Shown here: positions 8,359 through 16,691 of the stretch, piece after piece | Position numbering within the stretch: the first letter of the stretch is position 1 | Layout of the letters: the number at the start of each line of letters is the position of its first letter | DNA from: Nitrospirota bacterium | GTDB lineage: Bacteria; Nitrospirota; Nitrospiria; SBBL01; JAADHI01 | NCBI GenBank assembly: GCA_029261165.1 | Contig: JAJDBV010000004.1 | Location: forward strand, 1 to 64,000 | DNA length: 64,000 nt | Direction: 5' to 3' | Made by a program: the position numbers and the translations under genes | Notes under the pieces: model-generated | Seen by the model: only the letters and a program-made list of their open reading frames with translations | Told to the model about the DNA's origin: nothing | Database searches by the model: none

Positions 8359-9378
8359 CTAACCTTGTTTCTCATCATTTTTTTGTGTTTTTTCTGCCTC
8401 AATCAATGGGTCTAACCAGGATACCAACTCGTCAAAATCGACATATCTTGGCAGAGGATTATTTTCGACAAATTGTCCATAAAGAGTAGTAGAAATCAAC
8501 ATCTCACAGGTTCTTCTAGGAAAGGTTGCTATCCGAGATTGAAAAAAGTTCTCAGGACAATCAAGGTAAGTTCTTATTGTAAAGGGTTTCCACTGCGCCC
8601 ACAAAACTTCTTTGTCCTTTATATCAATGATCTCCGTTCTTTCGATCAATCGATTGTCCTTGTCCCATGCACTATTCATAATATCAACTGCTTCTTTATC
8701 CGTAGCCGGTGCCCCCCAGCCAAAAATTGTTAGAGTCATCGCCCGACGCAGACCATTCTTTAGAACTTCCCATTCTGTTTTGATAAAGATGTCATTACCA
8801 TAGTTCTTCATTGTAACGGGGTAGAGTAGCCGAGTTGGTTTAAGATCTTGATTACATTGTGGGCAAATCATGCCATGTTCCCCAACAGTTGGATGCTTGA
8901 GGCAATGAGCTGTACGGACATTGCCATGAAGGTGAACAATCTCCGGAACTGGAACTTTATTCTTATTCCGATTCCACGCTTCAAAAAGGAAGGGATCCCA
9001 GTTGAAAGTTGCAACAATATCCTTTGGTCGAAGCGCCAATAATAAATAATCGTACAATGTAGGAAATTCTGGAAGTCTGAGCCTGTCAAAATAGTCGTAT
9101 ACGATCCTTTCAATTTCCTTAATAACTGGAGACTCCGGCTTAGCCTGATACAATTCACTATAAACTGTCTCAAAATTTTGGCCTTGATATTCGACACCAG
9201 CTCGATCTAATACTGCTTTAAGACCGACCACTTCAATGAGGTTATTCATGTCAGGAAGTATTTTCCCGTTCGCGTCTCCTTCAGGAAATGCTGCTATGCT
9301 AGCCCCTGCGCCAAGAATGACAACATGTGGTTTACGGTTTACTGGCTTACTAATAAGCTGAGACTTGGTGATTTTCAT
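8359..9378 (-). CDS. SIR2-like protein with a zinc-ribbon insert
   Basis: The 339-aa product has the Rossmann-like SIR2 fold signatures: VVILGAGAS at residues 19-27, FNWDPFLFEAW (equivalent of the TNYD motif) in the middle, and HLHG with the presumed catalytic His near 150. Between HLHG and the end lies a metal-binding-looking stretch, one Cys/His group followed by ICPQCNQ. SIR2-like domains in bacterial defence proteins (for example ThsA, Avs and SIR2-pAgo partners) hydrolyse NAD+ on infection, but this one has no obvious sensor domain. A GTGG-rich promoter was not seen; an imperfect inverted repeat sits immediately upstream of the ATG. The fold call is good; the defence role is inference. 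Confidence 0.7.
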   Translation of the reverse strand: MKITKSQLISKPVNRKPHVVILGAGASIAAFPEGDANGKILPDMNNLIEVVGLKAVLDRAGVEYQGQNFETVYSELYQAKPESPVIKEIERIVYDYFDRLRLPEFPTLYDYLLLALRPKDIVATFNWDPFLFEAWNRNKNKVPVPEIVHLHGNVRTAHCLKHPTVGEHGMICPQCNQDLKPTRLLYPVTMKNYGNDIFIKTEWEVLKNGLRRAMTLTIFGWGAPATDKEAVDIMNSAWDKDNRLIERTEIIDIKDKEVLWAQWKPFTIRTYLDCPENFFQSRIATFPRRTCEMLISTTLYGQFVENNPLPRYVDFDELVSWLDPLIEAEKTQKNDEKQG

Positions 9379-9382
9379 TTAT

Positions 9383-9407
9383 TTGTTCACTTATCCAAAA
9401 GTGACAA
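9383..9407. promoter_or_regulatory. inverted repeat in the leader of the SIR2-like gene
   Basis: TTGTTCACTT and AAGTGACAA form an imperfect palindrome just upstream of the ATG on the minus strand. It could be an operator or a leader hairpin. No binding protein is identified. Confidence 0.3.
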
Positions 9408-9626
9408 CTACTCCTAGCTATACGTAACATACAAGTTGTTCTTATTTTGGGCAAGCGAAAGCGAATACCAGATGAAAGGTTGGATCAATCAAAAAGAATC
9501 AAAACACAATGTTTCAGGAAGAAACCTTCTGCCGTTTACCAATTTCATATTTATCGAGTACAGGGAAAAAGCAATCCTCCCCTTGCAATGCTGTGGCGTG
9601 AAATCATGGTTTTTTAGGGCTTGATG

Positions 9627-9644
9627 GTGTTACAAATCTGTGAC
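9627..9644. promoter_or_regulatory. predicted activator-binding site 1
   Basis: GTGTTAC-AAATCT-GTGAC matches the repeated near-palindromic consensus GTGTTAC-N6-GTGACAC found on both sides of the receptor-to-regulator group. It lies about 300 bases upstream of the candidate sigma54 promoter, a normal enhancer distance. The adjacent NtrC-type regulator is the natural candidate protein. Confidence 0.5.
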
Positions 9645-9648
9645 TCTC

Positions 9649-9668
9649 TGTCACGCTCTCGTTACACC
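9649..9668. promoter_or_regulatory. predicted activator-binding site 2
   Basis: On the complementary strand it reads GTGTAAC-GAGAGC-GTGACA, the same spacing of six between half-sites, only 4 bases from site 1. Closely paired sites are typical of enhancers for oligomerising sigma54 activators. Confidence 0.5.
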
Positions 9669-9730
9669 TGACCGATTCAACTGATTATAAAAGATATTTC
9701 CGATTCAAGGTAGCTATTCTCCAGCATGGG

Positions 9731-9750
9731 GTGTTACGTATCTGTGACAC
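9731..9750. promoter_or_regulatory. predicted activator-binding site 3 (best match)
   Basis: GTGTTAC-GTATCT-GTGACAC is the most complete copy of the repeated motif: the two 7-base arms are inverted repeats with a single mismatch. It lies about 180 bases upstream of the candidate -24/-12 promoter. Confidence 0.55.
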
Positions 9751-9926
9751 CCTTATATCGAAAAACACCGATCAACGCGCGATCCTTTCTTCATCGGAGT
9801 ATTACAATCATTTCAATTTCAGAGATAAAAAATAGAAGAGATTCCAGAGGGTTAAGTCTGTGTAGGGTTGATGACTTCATCAATTCCGAGCAACATGATC
9901 TTCACGAATAAGTGAGGAGATTTAGC

Positions 9927-9942
9927 GGGCATGGTATTTGTA
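9927..9942 (+). promoter_or_regulatory. candidate sigma54 (-24/-12) promoter
   Basis: GGGCATG-GTAT-TTGTA fits the sigma54 consensus TGGCACG-N4-TTGCW, with the critical GG at 9928-9929 and GT in place of GC at 9940-9941, ten bases apart. Transcription would begin near 9953, about 70 bases before the receptor ATG. A 14-bp perfect palindrome, TTGTATTAATACAA (9938-9951), overlaps the -12 region and may add repression. Confidence 0.45.
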
Positions 9943-10022
9943 TTAATACAAGCACGCAGTGAAAGGGAATTTCTTCAGATTATTCTTTTTTGCGGGCGAA
10001 AGATAACCACAAGATAAGGAGA

Positions 10023-12008
10023 ATGATCACGATGTTCCGACAGAGACAACAGATCCTTCTTGCCATTGTGATCCTGTTATTCAATATCCAGCTCCCCGTT
10101 TGGAGTGCGGAAACGGAGGTCAAACAGCTCATAGAAGTGAGTGAAGGTGAAAGAATATCAAAGTCTGAACTAAAAACGTCCGGGCTTTATAATGAACTCG
10201 CCCTTTTGGCCTCGGAGAACCTGGTCTTTACCGCTTCAAAGCGGGTGGAAGCGATCAGGACGGCCCCGACGGCACTGTCGATCATCACCTCAGACCAACT
10301 GCTTCCTTTAAGCGGGAGGTATATTCCGCAGATCCTCAGTCTATTTCCCGGAATAGATGTCCTTCAGATCACACGGACTCAGTTTACGGTGAGCCTCCGT
10401 GGATTTGCCAACCGGGGCAATTTCCGGCCGAGGGATGTGCTCGTCCTCGTCGACGGCAGGACAGTCTACGACGATTTTTCAGGAAGTGTGGAGTGGGAAA
10501 CGCTCGATATTTTCCCACAGGATGTGGGAAAGATTGAGGTCATCCGGGGAGCTGCGTCTGCCATTCACGGGGCCAATGCGGCCAGGGGTGTCATTAATAT
10601 CATCACCAAGCCCCCTGAGGCCATCGCCGGCTTTGAGTCCGCCACCTCTGTCGCCAGCCGGGGCGGTTTCCGGCAGCGGATTGCGGCGGCAGATTTCAAC
10701 GGCCGCTACAAATGGAAGATAACGGGCGGTTTTGACCAGGCGGATATCTGGGACAATTTCGTGGACATCGATCTGTCTGATGATGAGGGGGCAAAGACCT
10801 GGCGGTTGAATACGGTTCTTGCGAAGAAATTAGCAGGTGGGGGCGAGGTGAGGCTCGGGGCCGGAACGAATACCGGGAATCTCCTGCAGACAACATCATC
10901 CGGGGTTCCCCTTCGTAATGATCAGTCGACCAGTCATATCCGATTGGAATATGAGCGACCCTCCTTGTCGATCCGCACGTTCTGGAACAACCGTGATCTG
11001 GACATCAACGATCCAGACACAGGCGAGTTCTTCAGCCGAAGAACGCAGAACCTCTATGACATCGAGGTTGTCCAGAGGATCACCCGCTTTGGCAAGAGCG
11101 ATTTTTCCTGGGGAGGGACAGTTCGATACACAACGGTGAAGGCGGAGAGTATCGGGGGAGAAGAAGAGCAGTTCACCGGTGGGCTCTTTCTGGACGAGCA
11201 ATACAATGTGACGGACCGTTTTTTAGTCCGCCTGGCGGGTCGCTTTGATTTTCACGAGGAGACCGACTTCCAATTTTCCCCGCGGGGCGGTGTTTCATAT
11301 CAGATCCGTCCGGAACAGACCTTGAAGGCCTCTGTCAATGTCGGCTACCGCAACCCGACCCTGGCTGATAATTTTTTCGATTTTTCCATCGATGTGGGAC
11401 CAGGCGCCACGTTTGTGATTAAAGGGAACAAAGATCTGAAACCGGAAGAATCGATCTGGTATGAGGCCGGGTATCTCGGGAAACTTCTTCCCGGGCTGAC
11501 GCTGGGGCTTGATCTCTTTTATGTCGTCACAGAGGACTTTATCCGATCCGAGTTCTTTCCCCCCAATAGGTTAACCTTCGTCAATACAGACGACAAGGTC
11601 AAGGGGGGTGGAGGAGAAGTGTGGGGTCAGTATGAAGTGACCCCCTCTCTCCGATTGATTGCAAACTACGGATATGCTAAATTCCGCGAAAACTCGGAGA
11701 GAAACCGGGCCACCTCCCCCAACAAGGTCAACGCTGGTCTCCTCATTACCGATCTCCACAGGATGACCGGCGCACTCACGTTTCATTACAGGGATCGTGC
11801 GGAGTGGCCCTTTCCCAGCGGTCCGAACATTTCTCCGGTTCAGGAACCCTACTATACGCTGAACCTGGTTTTAGGTTATCGGATGACAGAGAAGTTAAGC
11901 GGGCAGATCGAGGTTTATAACCTCACAGACAGGAAACACTTTGAACTGCCCTTCGCCGGGGAAGAGATTCCTCTGGAGCTTATATTCACACTTCGGTATA
12001 GTGCCTGA
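10023..12008 (+). CDS. TonB-dependent outer-membrane receptor
   Basis: The 661-aa product is a ligand-gated outer-membrane beta-barrel that imports a substrate using TonB energy. A signal peptide (cleavage near WSA-ETEVK) leads to a plug domain with SKRVEAIRTAPTALSIIT, RGFANRGN, VLVDGRTVYDDFSG, IEVIRGAASAIHGANA and GVINIITKPP, the classical plug motifs. A barrel of about 450 residues ends in FTLRYSA. The start was set at the ATG preceded by ATAAGGAGA; an in-frame TTG 33 bases earlier has no ribosome-binding site. It is the first gene after the candidate sigma54 promoter and precedes a peptidase, a binding protein and a two-component pair, so its expression is probably ligand-controlled. The substrate is unknown. 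Confidence 0.9.
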   Translation: MITMFRQRQQILLAIVILLFNIQLPVWSAETEVKQLIEVSEGERISKSELKTSGLYNELALLASENLVFTASKRVEAIRTAPTALSIITSDQLLPLSGRYIPQILSLFPGIDVLQITRTQFTVSLRGFANRGNFRPRDVLVLVDGRTVYDDFSGSVEWETLDIFPQDVGKIEVIRGAASAIHGANAARGVINIITKPPEAIAGFESATSVASRGGFRQRIAAADFNGRYKWKITGGFDQADIWDNFVDIDLSDDEGAKTWRLNTVLAKKLAGGGEVRLGAGTNTGNLLQTTSSGVPLRNDQSTSHIRLEYERPSLSIRTFWNNRDLDINDPDTGEFFSRRTQNLYDIEVVQRITRFGKSDFSWGGTVRYTTVKAESIGGEEEQFTGGLFLDEQYNVTDRFLVRLAGRFDFHEETDFQFSPRGGVSYQIRPEQTLKASVNVGYRNPTLADNFFDFSIDVGPGATFVIKGNKDLKPEESIWYEAGYLGKLLPGLTLGLDLFYVVTEDFIRSEFFPPNRLTFVNTDDKVKGGGGEVWGQYEVTPSLRLIANYGYAKFRENSERNRATSPNKVNAGLLITDLHRMTGALTFHYRDRAEWPFPSGPNISPVQEPYYTLNLVLGYRMTEKLSGQIEVYNLTDRKHFELPFAGEEIPLELIFTLRYSA

Positions 12009-12053
12009 TGAATCCGGAACGGAGCCATCACGATTTCAGAGCAGGAGTTCTGC

Positions 12054-14213
12054 ATGAAGATTCGATTTGGTGATCTCTTCACCTTCCTTTTGATCCTCTT
12101 TATCCTGGGGGGATGTACGACCCAGCGCCCCTTCCGACCCGGCCACCCGGTTAGGGTATCCCCCTTGAGCGGGGCGGTTTCGGGGAATACCATTCGTCAC
12201 CATGATCTGACGCTTCACCTGGACCTCTCTTCGGGGACGGTGCAGGTCGAAGATGAAATGGTGATATCAGTCACCACCGCCGAGGTCAATTTTCATCTCC
12301 ATAAGGGGATGAAGATCGAAGAAATCGCGTTTCAAGGTAAACGGATTAAGCATCGGGTAGTGGAGACGGACAAGGGAGAGACAAGCAGGGTGACTGTCCT
12401 GCTTCCAGGGGAATCTCCAGGCAAGATCGCTCACGTTGTCATTCGATATCGGGGAAGTTTCCCTCAGATCGATTTCAGTGATGGACGCCACCGGGGTACC
12501 GAGGTCGGGGGGTACATCAACAAAGACGCCGCACTCTTGCTCTCAAACGCGCATTGGTATCCCGATATCCCAGAGCAAACGTCCTTGATGACCTATGATT
12601 TGAGGGTCTATGCTCCTGCCGGGCAGGAGGTGATCAGCGCGGGGGAGAGGATTCCTCCCGGTGAGGTCGGCTCAGGGAAGGAGTACACTCTTTTCCGGAT
12701 GCGGCATCCGACGGATGAAATCAACCTTGTCACCGGAGAGTTCCACGTTAAGAAGCGGGAAGTCGGCGAGATCGCCCTGTTTACATTTTTTACCGAGGAC
12801 GATCCGGAGCTTGAGGAAATCTATCTTTCTGCATTGCAAGACCACTTGGGGCAATACCAGAAAAGGTTCGGTCCCTATCCCTATAAAGCGATGTTGGTCG
12901 TGGCGACGCCTCTGATGGAAGGACTGGGGTTTCCCGGTTTTACGCTGATCGGAGAGCGGCTCCTCCGTATTCCGAATCTTCCGCAGACCAGCCTCGGCCA
13001 TGAACTCCTGCACAACTGGTTCGGTAATGGCGTCTATGTCGATATCGATCAGGGCAACTGGTCTGAGGGACTGGTGACCTACCTGGTTGATTACCGCTTC
13101 TCCGTCGCGCAGCGGGGCGCGGCCGCCGCACGCCGCAGCCTGCTGGAGGATTATTCGATCTATACCCGTTCGGGTCGGGAGCCGAGCCTCACCGAGTTTC
13201 GGGCGAGAGAGAGTCCGGAACAGATGGCGGTCGGCTACGATAAAGGGGCATTCATATTTGAAATGCTCGAGCGGCGTCTGGGGAAGGACCGTTTCGATCA
13301 AGCCTTAAGACAATTGACCCGGGATCGCATGTTTAAGAAGGCCTCGTGGAAAGACCTTCAATCTGCCTTTGAGGCGGCAGCCGGTGAGTCACTTGACCCA
13401 TTTTTCCGGCAATGGGTTTACGGTGTCGGGGCGCCGAGCCTCCGCATTGAGGATGCCCGGCTGAGTCCGAGTGCGCGGGAGGTTGTTCTGACACTGACCT
13501 CTGAACCTGCCTTCCGGTATGACGTGCCGATTGAGATCAAGACCGATCGGGAAACGATTATCACCATTGTCTCATTGAAGGAATCTTCACAAACCGTAAC
13601 ATTGAAGGCCCCCTCAGCGATCGAGACGGTGACCGTCGATCCCGAATATACGCTCCTCCGTAAATTCCTACCCGAAGAACTGCCGATGACGATCGCCAGC
13701 GTTTTGGAAACCGAAGACGATCTTTCTGTCCTGTTTTCCAAAGCCCTCAATGAAGAGGAGAGGGGGCGCTATGAGGATTTCTTAAAGAGCTATGGGATAA
13801 AGTACCACCAGATCGAGAGGATAGCGGAAGGGGATGGGCCGACCTTGATCATGGGCCCTCCCCCTGAAACGGGGAGCATCGGGGGATGGTCACCTCAGGA
13901 GGTTCCCTGGAAATGGGGGGGGACTGCACTCACGATCGGTAAGGTGACGGTGGCCGGTGGGAAGGAGACGGCCGTCTTTGCCTGGCGCGGTCCCAAGGGG
14001 GTCGATCAGCCGGTGGTCTGGATTGTGGGGTATAGTCTTGACGGTCTCCAATCCCTTGCACGGAGGTTGGGATATTTTTCAGCATCGAGCTATCTCCTCC
14101 TCCGGGAAGGGAAACGCCCGGTCAGAGGAGAGTGGCGGTCGAATGAGAGACCGCTCCATATTGCATTTCGGGAAGGAAGATCCGGTACGGGGGAGGGGTC
14201 ACGTGCGGATTAA
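12054..14213 (+). CDS. M1-family (gluzincin) aminopeptidase-like lipoprotein
   Basis: A 719-aa predicted lipoprotein: the N-terminal hydrophobic segment ends in the lipobox LGGC (Cys21), so the mature protein is probably membrane-anchored in the periplasm. The zinc-peptidase signature HELLHNW is followed by NWSEGLVTYL, whose Glu is the third ligand, as in M1 aminopeptidases. A C-terminal region of about 250 residues includes a beta-sandwich-like part and extra sequence of unknown role. It follows the receptor by 45 bases and overlaps the next gene by 11, supporting co-transcription. It may trim imported peptides or release a bound ligand. The GAMEN-like substrate motif is not clear, so strict aminopeptidase activity is uncertain. 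Confidence 0.8.
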   Translation: MKIRFGDLFTFLLILFILGGCTTQRPFRPGHPVRVSPLSGAVSGNTIRHHDLTLHLDLSSGTVQVEDEMVISVTTAEVNFHLHKGMKIEEIAFQGKRIKHRVVETDKGETSRVTVLLPGESPGKIAHVVIRYRGSFPQIDFSDGRHRGTEVGGYINKDAALLLSNAHWYPDIPEQTSLMTYDLRVYAPAGQEVISAGERIPPGEVGSGKEYTLFRMRHPTDEINLVTGEFHVKKREVGEIALFTFFTEDDPELEEIYLSALQDHLGQYQKRFGPYPYKAMLVVATPLMEGLGFPGFTLIGERLLRIPNLPQTSLGHELLHNWFGNGVYVDIDQGNWSEGLVTYLVDYRFSVAQRGAAAARRSLLEDYSIYTRSGREPSLTEFRARESPEQMAVGYDKGAFIFEMLERRLGKDRFDQALRQLTRDRMFKKASWKDLQSAFEAAAGESLDPFFRQWVYGVGAPSLRIEDARLSPSAREVVLTLTSEPAFRYDVPIEIKTDRETIITIVSLKESSQTVTLKAPSAIETVTVDPEYTLLRKFLPEELPMTIASVLETEDDLSVLFSKALNEEERGRYEDFLKSYGIKYHQIERIAEGDGPTLIMGPPPETGSIGGWSPQEVPWKWGGTALTIGKVTVAGGKETAVFAWRGPKGVDQPVVWIVGYSLDGLQSLARRLGYFSASSYLLLREGKRPVRGEWRSNERPLHIAFREGRSGTGEGSRAD

Positions 14214-15141
14214 GGGAATCCCGGTCATCATTCTTATGGCGCTTCTTATGGCCGGCCCATGGCGGTCGGCTTTAGCCTCCGAGCGTCCCATTGTCATCCT
14301 CGTCGGCTCCGACATCGCCCCCTATCGGAGTGCGGCAAAAGGGGCCGAGGAGAAGCTGTCCGGTGATCGCACGGTGACTTACACCCTGGATGGAAATCCG
14401 GATCGAATGTTCCATACGATGTCAAAGGTTTCCCTTGTCTCTCCCAGAGCGATCATCGCGATCGGCAGTCAGGCCGCTCTTGCCATCAAGGCAAATCCGG
14501 TCAACGTACCGGTCATCTTCTGTCTGGTGGTGAATCACGCCGAAGGGCTTGAGATTCCGCAATCGTGGGGGATCTCGATGCATCCTCTCCCGAGGGATGC
14601 ATATGAAATGATCCGCAAGATCCTCCCGAGGAGGCGGATCGGGATACCCTATAATCCCGAAAGAACTGGCGGGATCGTCGAAGGACTGGTCGCTTATTTT
14701 AAAAACACACCGATTCAACTCGTTCCGATGATTGTTCGGGAGCCGGCTGAGATCATTCCGGCTCTTCAAAAGGAGCGCTCCCGGTACGACGCCTTGTGGC
14801 TCCTTCCGGATGGGAGTTTTATTGATGCCCTCTCGGTAAGGGCGATCATCGACTATTCCATTTCAGAGCGTTTTCCCATCCTCGGCTTCTCTGAGGCGCT
14901 TGCCCGGAACGGGGCGGTCCTCTCGGTGGCCGGGAATTATCAGGACATGGGCCGTCAGGCCGCGGAAACGGTACGGCTCGTGATCTCGGGGAAGAGACCG
15001 CCGAGGGTCCAGCCCCCGGCAAGACTCACGAGTTTTGTCAATGTCCGGGTCGCCCGTATTCTAAATATCCCGATGGGGGAGACGCTTGTCGCACTCGCAG
15101 ACCGTATCTATCCAACCGATCCGGGCCTGAGGATCCCATGA
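14203..15141 (+). CDS. ABC-type periplasmic substrate-binding protein
   Basis: About 312 aa of the ABC_sub_bind type (periplasmic binding protein fold): a signal peptide (IPVIILMALLMAGPWRSALA), then RPIVILVGSDIAPYRSAAKG, an AIGSQAA loop, LPRRRIGIPYNPERTGG and a final PARLTSFVNVRVARILNIPM. The GTG start at 14203 follows GGGAGGGG and overlaps the peptidase stop by 11 bases; the open frame reaches 13957 but the earlier part runs inside the peptidase gene. The stop overlaps the kinase start as ATGA. No permease or ATPase is nearby, so the protein probably presents a ligand to the kinase rather than feeding a transporter. That is inference from context. Confidence 0.8.
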   Translation: MRIKGIPVIILMALLMAGPWRSALASERPIVILVGSDIAPYRSAAKGAEEKLSGDRTVTYTLDGNPDRMFHTMSKVSLVSPRAIIAIGSQAALAIKANPVNVPVIFCLVVNHAEGLEIPQSWGISMHPLPRDAYEMIRKILPRRRIGIPYNPERTGGIVEGLVAYFKNTPIQLVPMIVREPAEIIPALQKERSRYDALWLLPDGSFIDALSVRAIIDYSISERFPILGFSEALARNGAVLSVAGNYQDMGRQAAETVRLVISGKRPPRVQPPARLTSFVNVRVARILNIPMGETLVALADRIYPTDPGLRIP

Positions 15142-16658
15142 TTTCGAAGTTGAACATACGGAAACGCCTGGTCTTCTTCGGGGCCATCTGGATGACGGTC
15201 TGTACCGTCATCTTAACCGTCACCCTTTTTTCCGAAGGGAGAAGAGCCCTGCTCGAGGGTGTGGCCAAGAGATCCCAGAACCTCGCTGGCCATCTTGCAG
15301 AGCAGGTGCGAGGCCCGCTTTACGCTGGAAACAAGACTGCAATCGAAGTCCTGCTCAGAGAGATGTCAAGACAGCCGGGGGTCGTCGCCGCCTTCGTTCT
15401 ACTCAAGAACGAGACCTATGGAAGCAAGCCCGAAGACGTTGAACCGCTGAGCAGGTTAAAAAATGTGAGCGCTCACTTTGTCATGGTGAACGGGCTTCGC
15501 GCCATCGAATCGGTTTCCGCTATCAGTCTGCAACCGGAGATCTCTCCGGAAGAGATTCCGTTAGGAGAGACGGCCGGCCATGAAGAGGATGGTCGGGCCA
15601 TCGTTCTGTTATCGGTCGAGCCGGTCTTCGCCCAGGTACGAACCCTGATGATCCGGACCGTCCTCTCTCTTCTGTTTGTTCTCGCGGCGGGTCTGCTGAT
15701 CGGTTGGGTTTTCTCCGGAAAAATGGTCTCGCCGCTTCGGCGGATGGCAGACCATGCGCGGAAAATTGCCGAGGGGGAAGCGACGGGAAAAAAGTCCCTA
15801 CCGAATGAGGATGAGATCGACATGGTATTAAGTTTGATGACATCGATGCGACATTCCCTTGATTACAAGAAAGACGAGATCGCCGGTCTCCAGGTCCATC
15901 TGAAGGATACTTCAAAAAAATCGTCTGATTTGGAGGGGATGAACACGCGATTCAGCGACCTGTTGAATCACAAGAACGACCTGATCCGTCTGCTTAACCA
16001 CGAGGTGAAAACACCTCTTGGGACAATTTCAAACCTGATCACCGGCCTTCAGGAGGAGATTCCAGGGCCGATTACCGATCGCCAAAGGGGATACCTCACC
16101 CTGATCAGAAACAACTCTGAGCGAGTGAGAAGGGTCATTGCGGTCATGCTCCAACATGCAATCGCCAAGACCGGCGACATCCAGATCAATCGTCATCAAG
16201 TCCAAATATCGGAAGTCGCCCAGCAGGTTCAGTCTGCCCTGGTCCCTTTCCAGGAAGAGAGGCAGGTTGCCTGTGTTATTGGCGAGTCGGTCTCCGGAAA
16301 GTCCGTCTATGCCGACTCGGTCTTGATCGACCAGATTCTCTATAACCTGATTCACAACGCCATTAAGGCAAGCTCCCCCGGCGCGAGGGTGACGATCGAG
16401 GTATTTCAGTCAGGGTCTGATTGTGTGATCAGCGTGGAGGATTCCGGGTCGGGAATACCAAAGGAGATAGACGCCAAGCTGCTCCAGAAGCCCTTGTCTA
16501 ATGATATCAGGCAGGGAGGCGGTGTTGGTCTTTATATCAGTCGTTACCTGGTTGATCTGCATGGCGGTCGGATCTGGTTCACGACCAAAGAGGGAAAAGG
16601 GACAACCTTTTTCTTTACTCTGCCGACATCAACCGCTCCAGTTGTAGAAAGGACTTAA
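15138..16658 (+). CDS. membrane sensor histidine kinase (HAMP, HisKA, HATPase)
   Basis: 506 aa. TM1 is at about residues 13-33, a periplasmic sensor of about 140 residues follows, and TM2 is near 175-195. Then come a HAMP linker (SPLRRMADHARKIAEGE), a coiled-coil region, the phospho-acceptor H-box LLNHEVKTPLGTISNL, and the ATPase N, G1 and G2 boxes (LIHNAIKAS, VEDSGSGIP, GVGLYISRYLV). It probably autophosphorylates in response to the periplasmic binding protein and passes phosphate to the downstream NtrC-type regulator. The ATG overlaps the stop of the binding-protein gene (ATGA). Confidence 0.9.
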   Translation: MISKLNIRKRLVFFGAIWMTVCTVILTVTLFSEGRRALLEGVAKRSQNLAGHLAEQVRGPLYAGNKTAIEVLLREMSRQPGVVAAFVLLKNETYGSKPEDVEPLSRLKNVSAHFVMVNGLRAIESVSAISLQPEISPEEIPLGETAGHEEDGRAIVLLSVEPVFAQVRTLMIRTVLSLLFVLAAGLLIGWVFSGKMVSPLRRMADHARKIAEGEATGKKSLPNEDEIDMVLSLMTSMRHSLDYKKDEIAGLQVHLKDTSKKSSDLEGMNTRFSDLLNHKNDLIRLLNHEVKTPLGTISNLITGLQEEIPGPITDRQRGYLTLIRNNSERVRRVIAVMLQHAIAKTGDIQINRHQVQISEVAQQVQSALVPFQEERQVACVIGESVSGKSVYADSVLIDQILYNLIHNAIKASSPGARVTIEVFQSGSDCVISVEDSGSGIPKEIDAKLLQKPLSNDIRQGGGVGLYISRYLVDLHGGRIWFTTKEGKGTTFFFTLPTSTAPVVERT

Positions 16659-16691
16659 CCCAAACTCAAGTCATCTTGGGTTGAACTTGAC

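Noticed and set aside
12672..13301. 209-aa minus-strand frame inside the peptidase gene
   Set aside because: Antisense to the HExxH-containing peptidase, with no start signal.
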